A stretch of 24,795 nt of DNA, taken from the NCBI GenBank assembly GCA_003219925.1, contig QHQU01000126.1, positions 1 to 24,795 of the forward strand. Reading direction: 5' to 3'. The notes under the pieces were generated by a model. The model did not search any database. It was not told the DNA's origin and saw only the letters and a list, made by a program, of their open reading frames with translations. Shown one piece after another: positions 1 through 7,789 of the stretch. Within the stretch, counting starts at the first letter, position 1, and every line of letters starts with the position of its first letter. The position numbers and the translations under genes are program-made. The DNA is from Verrucomicrobiota bacterium. GTDB taxonomy: Bacteria; Verrucomicrobiota; Verrucomicrobiia; Chthoniobacterales; UBA10450.

Positions 1-1202
1 TAGGAGAACTCGAGGTGCGTGGGCGAAACCAACGTTTCGCCTGCGGTCAAAATCACGAATGCCCAGACCTGCCAAATTATGCCCGGTCGTGCGCCGGCAT
101 CGATGCGCGTTTGAATCATGGCGACAAGAAAAAATGATGCCGCCGTGACAAATAACCCGGCACCGATCTTCCGCAGCGGCGTCAGACGAACGACCTTCTC
201 AACCGCAGGATAAAGCCAGTACGAAAAGAGCGGCAGCATGATCAGAATAAAAATCGGGTTGACCGTCTGAATTTGCGACGAGAGCCACTCAATACCGAAG
301 AGATGCCGATCCATCGACTCCGCCTGAAGAATCCACGAAGAAAAATTTTGCTGCCATAACGCCCAAAAGATCGCGACAAAGGGAACTGGAATTAAAATAT
401 TGAGCAGGATCTTCCCCGTCTCTTTGTTGAAGATTTCGCGGCCATATGTTCGCAAGCCGACCGGTGGAATGTGGACAAATTTTTTGCGACCAAGCCAAAA
501 GATGAACGTGGCGAGAGCCATGAACACGCCAGGAAGTCCGAAGGCGATGTCCGGACTATGCAGGCGCGGACTCTCAAGAAACTCGACGATGGATGGCGAC
601 AGTTTGGCGATGAATCCATCCGGTGCAGCTTTGTAGGGTTCGAGCAACCAGGGAATCAGGAGGGTCGAGAGGGCCGAGCCGGCATTGATGGAAAAATAAA
701 ACCAGTTGAAGACGCGCGTCAGCAAATGCTTGTTCGATTCCCCGAATTGATCGCCGACATTTGTGGAAACGCACGGTTTGATTCCGCCGGCACCCATCGC
801 GATCATCAGCAGACCGATGGCGAGTAAGTAACGCGGCTCGATCGCATGCGCCACGGGCGATCCCATCAGTGCCAGCGTGACGTGGCCGAGGCAATACACA
901 ATCGACAACCAGAAAACGACCCGAAATTTTCCGAAAACGGCATCAGCGAGGATTGCGCCAAAGATTGGCAGAAAATAGAGCGCCGAGACAAATGTGTGAT
1001 ACCACGCTTCGGCCTTCGCCGGCGGCATCACGCTAAGGTGGCCCATCTTGTCCAAAAGATATTTGGTCATGAAGATGGTCAGGATGGAGTTCATCCCGTA
1101 ATACGAGAAACGCTCGGCGGCCTCATTCCCGACGATGTAGGGGACGCCCGGCGGCATCGTCGTGATTTTGGGCGGCGACGCCAGGTATTCTTGCTCGGCC
1201 AT
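1..1202 (-). CDS. POT/PTR2-family proton-dependent oligopeptide transporter (3' end cut by window)
   Basis: Inner-membrane proton-coupled uptake of di- and tripeptides is the known role of this family. Reading the minus strand from an ATG at 1202 gives about 400 residues open to the window edge with no stop, so the C-terminal helices are missing. POT hallmarks are visible. Residues 26-36 read NEAAERFSYYG, the ExxERFxYYG motif of helix 1. A GAILADAVFGKF motif follows helix 2. FNWFYFSINAGS is the second PTR2 signature. Multiple hydrophobic helices alternate with short loops. The start has no clear Shine-Dalgarno. The gene lies 12 bp downstream of a small lipoprotein gene on the same strand, so the two are probably co-transcribed. 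The substrate is not determined. Family assignment is firm. Confidence 0.9.
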   Translation of the reverse strand, partial: MAEQEYLASPPKITTMPPGVPYIVGNEAAERFSYYGMNSILTIFMTKYLLDKMGHLSVMPPAKAEAWYHTFVSALYFLPIFGAILADAVFGKFRVVFWLSIVYCLGHVTLALMGSPVAHAIEPRYLLAIGLLMIAMGAGGIKPCVSTNVGDQFGESNKHLLTRVFNWFYFSINAGSALSTLLIPWLLEPYKAAPDGFIAKLSPSIVEFLESPRLHSPDIAFGLPGVFMALATFIFWLGRKKFVHIPPVGLRTYGREIFNKETGKILLNILIPVPFVAIFWALWQQNFSSWILQAESMDRHLFGIEWLSSQIQTVNPIFILIMLPLFSYWLYPAVEKVVRLTPLRKIGAGLFVTAASFFLVAMIQTRIDAGARPGIIWQVWAFVILTAGETLVSPTHLEFS

Positions 1203-1214
1203 GATTGCTTTTCG

Positions 1215-1418
1215 CTACGGTCGTTTCTCAGGGAAAAACTTCACCGGCGTAGCTGCCGCTGATCCCGCCGGTGTGGCACCAGGCGTGGCGTCGTGCGCCA
1301 CTGTCATTAGTTCTCTCTGCACTTCGGGATATTCGCCAAGTTGGTGTTTTTCGCAGGAAATGGAGAGAAGAAGGGCCGTGCCGATCAAGAAAATGCCTGT
1401 CCGTGATGCCGCCCCCAT
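1215..1418 (-). CDS. small putative lipoprotein (67 aa)
   Basis: A short ORF whose product begins MGAASRTGIFLIGTALLLSISC: a hydrophobic signal peptide ending in a cysteine preceded by S-I-S. This is a lipobox-like site, weak because the -3 position is Ser rather than Leu. The rest is a short mature part rich in Ala, Thr and Pro. There is no recognisable domain. It lies 12 bp upstream of the peptide transporter gene on the same strand. The segment around 1248-1310 resembles the GTAGCTGC-type palindromic elements found elsewhere in the window, so part of the mature protein may be repeat-derived. It could also be a spurious ORF. The signal-peptide-like N-terminus is the main support. Confidence 0.5.
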   Translation of the reverse strand: MGAASRTGIFLIGTALLLSISCEKHQLGEYPEVQRELMTVAHDATPGATPAGSAAATPVKFFPEKRP

Positions 1419-1493
1419 GAGTAAGGTGCCACACTAACGAGTAATCCCGCTGTCGCGCAACCAAAACTCACCGGTCCCGTGCTGGGTATTGCA

Positions 1494-1521
1494 TTGAAAG
1501 GCGCGCCGGCGGGTTTACTAT
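1494..1521 (+). promoter_or_regulatory. sigma70-type promoter of ftsK
   Basis: TTGAAA (1494-1499), a 16-bp spacer, then TACTAT (1516-1521). The -10 box ends 7 nt before the GTG start of ftsK at 1529, so transcription would begin at or next to the start codon. That predicts a leaderless message, consistent with the lack of a Shine-Dalgarno sequence. Confidence 0.5.
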
Positions 1522-1528
1522 CGGCAAA

Positions 1529-3955
1529 GTGGCTCGCTCAGCAAAAAACAGCGCCTGGAACGAAGTATTCGCGATCATCCTGCTCCTTACTGGCACGCTT
1601 CTTTTCTTCGCGTTGATTTCCTATAGCCCGCGCGATCTCCCCTCATGGGTGCCGTGGAGTTACTTGTCGCCGCCAAACCGGCCGGCGCAAAATTTCATCG
1701 GTCCGTTCGGAGCCATTTTCGCGAGTGTATTTTATTTGCTCATTGGAGCGGCTTCCTATTTCCTGGCCGCGGTTCTGCTCGGTTTCGGAGCCGCCAAACT
1801 TTTCTATCCGCGTTTGCGCGTGATTGCGCGTTTGCCCTGGATTGTCCTCTTCATCGTCTCCGGCGCCTGCCTCTTGCAATTGCAAACGCGCTACTTCTTT
1901 GATTGGAAAAAACTAAACATCCAGGGTCCCGGCGGGTCGATCGGTTATTTCTTTGGCAAAAAGCTTTTGCTCACCGCCATGGGCGACGTCGGTTCGATGA
2001 TTCTTCTGGCCGGCATTTATCTCAGCGCGCTCATTCTCATGACCGGCCTGCGTCCGATCCATCTTGTCCGCGAAAGTGTCGCCGGTATTCGCAATGGGAT
2101 AAATAGTTTTCGCGAATGGCGATTACACCGCGAAATGCGTCGCGCCGACATCAAGGGACAGCTGGCGATCAGCGAACGTGAGCTGGCAAAACAGCGCCGG
2201 TCGATTGAAAAACAACTAAAGAAAAAAGGGGCGCCTGTTCCAGACCGACTTCTCATCTCGCCGGAAGAACTGGCCGGTCGTCCGAAACCGAAAGTAGTCG
2301 ATACCACCGCGCTGCCGGAGGGGGCGCTCATGCCGCCGCGCAAAAAGCCTTCGCTCGCAGAATTGCGGCCGGCAAAATCGAAACCATCGATGGCGGTGGC
2401 CGAAGCGCGAAGATTCGATGCCGAAAATTACGTCGTTCCAAACATCGATTTGCTCGACGAACACGATCCCGAAGGGCGTGGCGGGGCGGATCCGGCCGAA
2501 CTCGAGCAGGTGCAGGCGGTTTTGATCGAAACACTGGGGCAATTCGGCATTGCCGTGGCCGCGGGCGACATTACCAAAGGCCCGACGATCACGCGTTACG
2601 AAGTCTATCCCGCCAAGGGCGTACGGGTAGATAAAATCGTCTCGCTCGAACGGGACCTGGCCCGCGCGACCCGAGCGGAGCGCATTAATATCCTGGCGCC
2701 GATTCCCGGGAAAGACACCGTTGGAATCGAAATCGCAAATACGCGCAAGATCAAAGTGACCTTGCGGGAATTGATGCAATCGGCCGATTGGGAAGAGGCG
2801 AAAAGGCGTTGCAAACTTCCGCTGGCGCTAGGCAAGGACGTTTACGGCAACGTCATCATTGCGGATCTGGCGCAGATGCCTCACTTGCTCATTGCGGGTA
2901 CGACGGGTAGCGGCAAGAGCGTTTGCATCAATGCCCTGATCGCGAGCATTCTCTTTCGTTTCACCCCCGAAGAGCTGCGCTTCATCATGATCGATCCCAA
3001 GGTGGTGGAGATGCAGATTTACGAAAAACTGCCGCACCTCGCCTTCCCGGTGGTGACGGATCCGAAAAAAGTGTTGATCGCCTTGCGCTGGTTAAGCGAG
3101 GAAATCGATCGGCGTTATAAGATTTTTGCGCGCGTCGGCATGCGTAACATTACCAGTTTCAACGCTCGGCCCCCGAAGAAGACGCAAAAAGAATTGGACG
3201 ATGACGTTGTAGCCGGCGTCGCTGACGCCGGCCCGCGGTCCGCGAGCGCGGCTACCGGAATTCGCGTTCCGCGCGAGGGCGAACTGATTATTCCCGATAA
3301 GCTGCCCTACATCGTGCTCATCATCGATGAGCTGGCCGATTTGATGCAGACCGCGCCAGCCGATGTGGAAAGCAGCATTGCCCGAATGGCTGCCATTGCC
3401 CGGGCCGCCGGAATTCATCTTATCGTGGCAACACAAACGCCACGGGCCGACGTAATCACCGGCGTGATCAAGGCAAACATTCCGAGCCGCATCGCGTTCC
3501 AGGTCGCGAGCAAAATCGATAGCCGCGTTATTCTTGATGAAAACGGCGCAGACCGTTTGCTGGGCCAGGGCGACATGCTGTATCTGCCGCCGAGCACCTC
3601 GCGATTAATCCGCGCCCAAGGCGTTTTGGTGACCGATGATGAGATTCGAGAGCTGGTCGACTTCGTTTCTAAACAGGCCGCACCGGGATTCGACAGCGCG
3701 ATGCAAGAAAAATTGCAGTCGGGCACCATTCCGGCTGAAGACGTGTCCGAGGAGGACGAAGAACTGGTGGAGAAATGTCTGGAGATCATTCGTCAGGAAA
3801 AGAAGGCCTCGACTTCCCTGTTGCAGCGCCGGCTTCGACTTGGGTATACCAGGGCTGCGCGCATCGTTGATATTCTCGAGCAGCGCGGTATTTTAGGCCC
3901 CGGCGAAGGCGCGAAGCCGCGCGAGATTCTGGTCGATCTCGACGCCGCGGTCTAA
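1529..3955 (+). CDS. ftsK: DNA translocase FtsK (SpoIIIE family)
   Basis: A septum-anchored, ATP-driven double-stranded DNA pump that clears chromosome ends and acts with XerCD at dif. The product is 808 aa, at the short end of the family because the linker is short. The N-terminal part (about residues 10-190) holds four membrane segments. A basic/coiled linker follows (about 190-300), then the motor. Walker A is GTTGSGKS at 457-464 (Lys463) and Walker B is VLIIDELADLM with Asp600. The C-terminal winged-helix gamma domain begins near 735 (DEELVEKCLEIIRQEKK, ending with RAARIVDILEQRGILGP). The start is a GTG with no SD and no other in-frame start nearby. A 48-bp palindromic element at 3208-3255 adds about 16 residues in frame inside the motor, just before the Walker B strand. 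rodZ follows after 15 bp. Confidence 0.97.
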   Translation: MARSAKNSAWNEVFAIILLLTGTLLFFALISYSPRDLPSWVPWSYLSPPNRPAQNFIGPFGAIFASVFYLLIGAASYFLAAVLLGFGAAKLFYPRLRVIARLPWIVLFIVSGACLLQLQTRYFFDWKKLNIQGPGGSIGYFFGKKLLLTAMGDVGSMILLAGIYLSALILMTGLRPIHLVRESVAGIRNGINSFREWRLHREMRRADIKGQLAISERELAKQRRSIEKQLKKKGAPVPDRLLISPEELAGRPKPKVVDTTALPEGALMPPRKKPSLAELRPAKSKPSMAVAEARRFDAENYVVPNIDLLDEHDPEGRGGADPAELEQVQAVLIETLGQFGIAVAAGDITKGPTITRYEVYPAKGVRVDKIVSLERDLARATRAERINILAPIPGKDTVGIEIANTRKIKVTLRELMQSADWEEAKRRCKLPLALGKDVYGNVIIADLAQMPHLLIAGTTGSGKSVCINALIASILFRFTPEELRFIMIDPKVVEMQIYEKLPHLAFPVVTDPKKVLIALRWLSEEIDRRYKIFARVGMRNITSFNARPPKKTQKELDDDVVAGVADAGPRSASAATGIRVPREGELIIPDKLPYIVLIIDELADLMQTAPADVESSIARMAAIARAAGIHLIVATQTPRADVITGVIKANIPSRIAFQVASKIDSRVILDENGADRLLGQGDMLYLPPSTSRLIRAQGVLVTDDEIRELVDFVSKQAAPGFDSAMQEKLQSGTIPAEDVSEEDEELVEKCLEIIRQEKKASTSLLQRRLRLGYTRAARIVDILEQRGILGPGEGAKPREILVDLDAAV
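3208..3255 (+). repeat. family B palindromic element B1, in frame inside ftsK
   Basis: It begins TGTAGC and ends GCTAC. Between these lie a perfect 9-bp stem with a 3-nt loop (GCCGGCGTC, GCT, GACGCCGGC) and a second, imperfect hairpin starting at CCGCGG. The length is 48 bp, exactly 16 codons. It encodes an Ala/Val/Ser-rich stretch (AGVADAGPRSASAA) in a region that is normally a variable surface loop of the FtsK motor. The same architecture appears in the ligase gene at 16973-17021. Confidence 0.75.
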
Positions 3956-3970
3956 TCGGCAAGAGACAAC

Positions 3971-4921
3971 ATGTCCATCGAAGGACTAGGCAGAAAATTT
4001 CAGGAAGCGCGCAAGGCGCGCAACCTTTCGCTTGAGGAAGCGGCGAGGTTAACGAGAATTAGACAATCGCGCCTGGCCGAGATCGAAGCGGATGACTTTT
4101 CGAACTTTCCCAGTCTGGCCTACGCCAAAGGGTTCCTGCAAATCTACGGCAAATTTCTCGAGGTCGACGTTTCGCCCTACCTCGATGCTTTTGAGACCTC
4201 CGGCCCTTTTACGGTCGATGGCTATTCCTATTTGCAAGACGCGCCGGCGCCCAAGGCACCGCGCGGACACCGGTCGCCACGCCGAACCGAAAATGCTCGG
4301 CCTTCGTTGGTCCCTTTCCTGATTGGGATTGCGATTCTGGTCGCCGGGTTCTCGTTTCTGCGCTTTATCTCGAAGCTAAATCAAATCGCGCCCCATCCGA
4401 CCGAAGCAGCCGCGAGCGCTGCTCCGAGCGCAACAGTGACCACGATTGTTGCGCCGCGGGCGCTACCGGTTGAATCGCCCGCTCGCGTGGCGGCGACTGC
4501 TCCACCAGCGAAAAGCACGCCGACCATTGCGGTCCCGGCGACAACGCCCATACCCACCGCTATTGCGGTCGAAACGCCGCTCTTGCCGGCTCCGCGAGCA
4601 GTTGAGCCGGAAGTTCGCCGGGCGGTACCGGTGCGGCCCGATGAAGTCGCCGCCGCGCAGGCCGCAAACGAAGCGATTGATGCCAATGGCCCGAATCGCA
4701 TCGACATCAAGCCGCTAAAAAGGACCTACATGCAGGTAACCATCGACGACGATCCCACCAAGCCGGCGTTTGAGCGGTGGGTTTCGCCGTCTGACGGAAC
4801 GGTCGAATTCCGCGGTCACCGCTTCAGCGTGCGCGTGCTCGATCGTGAAGCCGTGCAGATTAGCAAGAACGGCAAGATCGTCTCCAACGGCGACACCGAT
4901 TTGCAAATAACAGCTCAGTGA
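3971..4921 (+). CDS. rodZ: RodZ-like cytoskeletal membrane protein (HTH_25 + TM + DUF4115)
   Basis: RodZ links the MreB actin-like filament to the inner membrane and the elongation machinery. The 316-aa product has the standard order. A cytoplasmic helix-turn-helix domain of the HTH_25 type occupies residues 1-75 (GRKFQEARKARNLSLEEAAR and YAKGFLQIYGKFL are typical). A basic stretch is at 100-110 and a single membrane helix at about 112-133. An Ala/Pro/Thr-rich periplasmic linker runs from about 140 to 240. A C-terminal DUF4115-like beta domain is at about 250-316 (MQVTIDDD, FRGHRFSVRV). ATG is the start. It lies between ftsK and rimO, and its stop overlaps the rimO start by 4 nt (GTGA), which implies translational coupling. 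No mreB is present in the window. Confidence 0.88.
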   Translation: MSIEGLGRKFQEARKARNLSLEEAARLTRIRQSRLAEIEADDFSNFPSLAYAKGFLQIYGKFLEVDVSPYLDAFETSGPFTVDGYSYLQDAPAPKAPRGHRSPRRTENARPSLVPFLIGIAILVAGFSFLRFISKLNQIAPHPTEAAASAAPSATVTTIVAPRALPVESPARVAATAPPAKSTPTIAVPATTPIPTAIAVETPLLPAPRAVEPEVRRAVPVRPDEVAAAQAANEAIDANGPNRIDIKPLKRTYMQVTIDDDPTKPAFERWVSPSDGTVEFRGHRFSVRVLDREAVQISKNGKIVSNGDTDLQITAQ

Positions 4922-6381
4922 AACCAACGAGCAGGTCTTCTGTAGCGGTTGCCGTGTCGGCGGCAATTCCTCACTCCATGCAGGCGACGGGCCTGCCACC
5001 ACAGCCACTAACGCGGCCAAAGGTCGGGATGATCAGCCTTGGCTGCGCGAAGAATCTGGTCGATGCCGAAATCATGCTCGGCAGCGTGTTGGAGCGCGGC
5101 ATGGAAATCACCTCCAGCGCGGAGGATGCCGATGTGCTCGTAATTAATACCTGTGCCTTCATCGATTCGGCCAAGGAAGAATCGATCGATGCGATTTTAG
5201 AGGCGCATCAACAACGCGGCCTGCACAAACGGGCGAACCAAAGATTGATCGTAAGCGGTTGTATGTCGCAGAGATTTTCCCAAGAACTGCGACAGCAATT
5301 GCCGGAAGTCGATGCTTTCATCGGACTGGACCAAGTGCGCGAATTGGGAACCGTGGTAGAACGCGTTCTGCAAAAACATCGAACATCGAATGCAGAAAAT
5401 TCGGACGTTCTCGATTTTGTCACGCCTCGGCCCACCTACATCCCCGACTACGACACGCCCCGTTTTCGTTTAACCCCGCCGCACTCCGCCTATTTGAAGA
5501 TCGCTGAAGGCTGCAATCATCCGTGCAGTTTTTGTGTTATCCCGCAAATGCGCGGGCGTCACCGCAGCCGCACTCCAGAATCAGTCCTTTCCGAGATTCG
5601 CGCACTTGTGGCCGAAGGAGTGCGCGAAATCAATTTTATCAGCCAGGACACGACCTATTACGGGATGGATTTGTGGACGGAAAGAGCCGGCCCGCGTCAA
5701 CCGGTCGATTCGGCGCGGGGGCTGACATTGGCTTCGCTCCTGCGCGAGGTTGAGAAAATCGACGGCGAGTTTTGGATCCGATTGCTTTACACTCATCCGG
5801 CGCACTGGAGCGATGAGCTGATCGCGACGATTGCCGAGTGCCGGCGTGTCGCGCGTTATATCGACATCCCATTGCAGCACATCGATGAATCGATGCTTCG
5901 GCGAATGCGACGTGAAACCAGTCGCACCCATGTAGAAACATTGATCGCGAAGTTGCGTTCTGGAATTCCGGGAATCGCCTTGCGCACGACGTTCATCATC
6001 GGTTTCCCCGGGGAAACGGAGACGGAATTTGAAACCCTACTGGATTTCATAGAGCGGACGCGATTCGAGCGGCTCGGCATTTTCAAGTATTCGCGCGAGG
6101 AAGGTTCGCGCGCTGCGAAAATGCCAGGACAAATACCGGCGAAGCTGAAAAACGAACGCCATCGTCGCGCCATGACTTTGCAGCAGAAAATCGCGCACGA
6201 AATCGCGGCAGCCAAAATCGGCACCGAACTGAAATTATTGGTCGATCAACCGCTGGTCGCCCGCACCGAAGCGGACGCACCCGAGGTGGACACGCGTGTC
6301 TTATTGTCTCGACCCGGACCTGTCGGCGAATTCATTATACGAGAGATTCAGGGTGCCCGTGGCTACGACCTCCTGGCGTAG
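4918..6381 (+). CDS. rimO: ribosomal protein S12 methylthiotransferase RimO
   Basis: A radical-SAM enzyme that methylthiolates the conserved aspartate (Asp88 in E. coli numbering) of ribosomal protein S12. An N-terminal UPF0004 domain holds the first [4Fe-4S] cluster (Cys43 in GCAKN, Cys79 in NTCAF, Cys115 in SGCMS). The radical-SAM cluster is CNHPCSFC (Cys199, 203, 206). A C-terminal TRAM domain begins around residue 420. The length of 487 aa is slightly above the usual 430-450. The excess is mainly at the N-terminus: family homology begins around Pro34 (PKVGMISLGCAKN), and the preceding 30 residues are encoded largely by a family C repeat (4941-5010). I chose the GTG at 4918 because it overlaps the rodZ stop. 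An ATG at 4978 inside the repeat is an alternative start. Confidence 0.95.
   Translation: MKPTSRSSVAVAVSAAIPHSMQATGLPPQPLTRPKVGMISLGCAKNLVDAEIMLGSVLERGMEITSSAEDADVLVINTCAFIDSAKEESIDAILEAHQQRGLHKRANQRLIVSGCMSQRFSQELRQQLPEVDAFIGLDQVRELGTVVERVLQKHRTSNAENSDVLDFVTPRPTYIPDYDTPRFRLTPPHSAYLKIAEGCNHPCSFCVIPQMRGRHRSRTPESVLSEIRALVAEGVREINFISQDTTYYGMDLWTERAGPRQPVDSARGLTLASLLREVEKIDGEFWIRLLYTHPAHWSDELIATIAECRRVARYIDIPLQHIDESMLRRMRRETSRTHVETLIAKLRSGIPGIALRTTFIIGFPGETETEFETLLDFIERTRFERLGIFKYSREEGSRAAKMPGQIPAKLKNERHRRAMTLQQKIAHEIAAAKIGTELKLLVDQPLVARTEADAPEVDTRVLLSRPGPVGEFIIREIQGARGYDLLA
4941..5010 (+). repeat. family C palindromic element C1, at the 5' end of rimO
   Basis: It begins TGTAGCGG and ends near CAGCCACTA. 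It carries GCCG-TGT-CGGC and GCAGGC-gacgg-GCCTGC hairpins. It aligns over its full length, about 70% identical by eye, with an element on the same (plus) strand inside rsmE (9786-9852). It is translated as part of the RimO N-terminal extension, supplying roughly residues 8-31, and carries an internal ATG at 4978. Confidence 0.7.
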
Positions 6382-6469
6382 TGTTGGTTTTTATTGTCCG
6401 AGCGTCAATTGACGGGTGACAAACCGCGAAATTTCTGACAGACTTATTGTCCCACCTGTCAAAGTGACC

Positions 6470-7111
6470 ATGGCTGAAGCGAGCGAACCAAAGAAAGAAA
6501 CTGTCCGGATTACTCTTCCCCCCCGCCGTGGAGACGCCGCCGCGCCTGAGGAGGACGATACTGTTCTAATCAATCTTCCGTCGCGGCCCCCCACCTCGGA
6601 GCCTCCACCCACCTCGGCCCCGCTGGTTCCAAAACCAGCCAATGTTCCGATTCCCAGACCGCCCGTGTCGCAGAATCCATTGCCCGCACCTCCTGCTGGG
6701 GCGGTCCCTGCACCGCACGTGGTATCGCCACCACCGGCAACACCACCGCCTCTTCCGCCAGCGGCCAAAACACCTTTGCCTCGGCCGATTGGAACAACGT
6801 CGGGGGCGGCCGTGCCGGCGCCACGGCCGCCCCCGGCACCGGCACGGGTACCCACGACTCCTCTGGCCAAGGAAACGGCGCGCATTAGTCTCCTGCCCGA
6901 TCCGCCAAAGCCAACGCCAGCGAGGATGTCAAAGACTCAGCCTCTCATTACCGCAACGGCCACATCGGTTGTGCCGCCGACCGCCCCCGTAACCATCGCC
7001 CCCGCAGCACCGCAGCCGGTCCTCAATGCCATCCCGATGCCGCTTTGCTGGGGATTGGTCTTAGTATCAGCCGCGATTTTGATCATTGAGATTTGGAATT
7101 ATATTTCGTGA
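6470..7111 (+). CDS. proline-rich tail-anchored membrane protein of unknown function
   Basis: I do not recognise a named family. From the ATG at 6470 the product is 213 aa. The body is Pro/Ala/Thr-rich low complexity. One hydrophobic helix lies at the extreme C-terminus (WGLVLVSAAILIIEIW), so it would be a tail-anchored membrane protein with a cytoplasmic disordered domain. Three copies of a short motif stand out: ETVRITLPPR, DTVLINLPSR and ETARISLLPD, each [ED]T-x-x-I-x-L. A GTG at 6416 would add 18 residues, but these look non-homologous and I prefer the ATG. Its TGA overlaps the thioredoxin ATG (TGATG), so the two are translationally coupled. The spacing from rimO is 88 bp. The three motifs might be binding sites for a partner, which is a guess. 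Confidence 0.75.
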   Translation: MAEASEPKKETVRITLPPRRGDAAAPEEDDTVLINLPSRPPTSEPPPTSAPLVPKPANVPIPRPPVSQNPLPAPPAGAVPAPHVVSPPPATPPPLPPAAKTPLPRPIGTTSGAAVPAPRPPPAPARVPTTPLAKETARISLLPDPPKPTPARMSKTQPLITATATSVVPPTAPVTIAPAAPQPVLNAIPMPLCWGLVLVSAAILIIEIWNYIS

Positions 7112-7434
7112 TGGAAATTGCCATCACCCTTACCGAATCGAACTTTGATCGCGAAGTAAACAACAGCGAAAAGCCCGTCCTGGTTGATTTCTGGGCGGAA
7201 TGGTGCGGCCCCTGCAAGTTAATCGCGCCGCTCATCGAAGAGATCGCGCGCGAAAAAGGCGACGCCATCAAAGTCGGTAAAGTGAACATCGACGAGAATC
7301 AGAATCTCTCCTTTAAATTCAACATTCGCGCGATCCCAACGCTCCTGATCTTCAAGAACGGCCAGGTGCGCGATCAGGTCACCGGCATGACGAGCAAGAA
7401 GGATTTAGTCGGCCGGATTGATGCGCTCGCGTAG
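7111..7434 (+). CDS. trxA: thioredoxin
   Basis: A cytoplasmic dithiol-disulfide oxidoreductase of 107 aa, the standard thioredoxin length. The active site is WAEWCGPCK. The buried Asp is in LVDFWAEW, the cis-proline in IRAIPTLLIF, and the C-terminal helix ends RIDALA. There is no signal peptide. The reading frame stays open upstream to a TTG at 7093, but the ATG at 7111 overlapping the preceding TGA (TGATG) is the natural start. It is the last gene of the run that begins with ftsK and is followed by a strong stem-loop with a T-run. Confidence 0.95.
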   Translation: MEIAITLTESNFDREVNNSEKPVLVDFWAEWCGPCKLIAPLIEEIAREKGDAIKVGKVNIDENQNLSFKFNIRAIPTLLIFKNGQVRDQVTGMTSKKDLVGRIDALA

Positions 7435-7467
7435 GAATTTTTGCGCTAGCGGAAATTCCAGAGGCAA

Positions 7468-7512
7468 ACTGGTGGTCCTATCCACGATTCACTGATCACC
7501 AGTTATATTTTT
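7468..7512 (+). terminator. Rho-independent terminator after trxA
   Basis: ACTGGTGGTC (7468-7477) pairs with GATCACCAGT (7494-7503): 10 bp with one G-T wobble and a 16-nt loop, followed by TATATTTTT. It lies between convergent trxA and tRNA-Arg. A second small palindrome around CGCTAGCG sits just upstream at 7440-7455. Confidence 0.7.
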
Positions 7513-7518
7513 CCAGCC

Positions 7519-7592
<74 letters not shown>

Positions 7593-7604
7593 TGGTGGGG
7601 AACG

Positions 7605-7632
7605 AGTATATTTGCCGGATGCCCAATCACAA
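7605..7632 (-). promoter_or_regulatory. sigma70-type promoter of tRNA-Arg
   Basis: On the minus strand TTGTGA (7632-7627), a 16-bp spacer, then TATACT (7610-7605). The -10 box ends 12 nt before the mature tRNA 5' end, leaving a leader of only a few nucleotides. Confidence 0.55.
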
Positions 7633-7648
7633 CATCGCGTTCGCATAC

Positions 7649-7734
7649 GGTCATCCCGAGCGGAGTCGAGGGATCCCGTGATGTTACCTTAAAGGTTGCG
7701 CGGCGGGATCCCTCGACTTTCGCTCGTGATGACC
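7649..7734. repeat. family A inverted repeat A1 (GTCATCCCGAGC...GAGGGATCCC)
   Basis: Two nearly perfect 30-bp arms (7649-7678 and 7704-7734) that begin GGTCATCCCGAGCG and end GATGACC, separated by a 25-nt AT-richer loop containing TTACCTTAAAGG. This is the most complete copy of the family in the window. Other copies lie near 8137, 8902, 10394, 17969 and 20265. It sits between the tRNA promoter and rplS. Confidence 0.85.
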
Positions 7735-7789
7735 ACACTTGCGTTTAGCCCGCATCCGCGGAGATTGAGCGCCCGCAAAAGGAGTTGCC

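Noticed and set aside
1248..1310. A further family B copy inside the small lipoprotein gene
   Set aside because: GTAGCTGCCGCTG resembles the start of B3, but the rest does not align clearly and no GCTACA end is present. It is not listed as a repeat.
2216..2779. 187-codon minus-strand frame inside ftsK
   Set aside because: It is antisense to a conserved FtsK region, with no recognisable domain.
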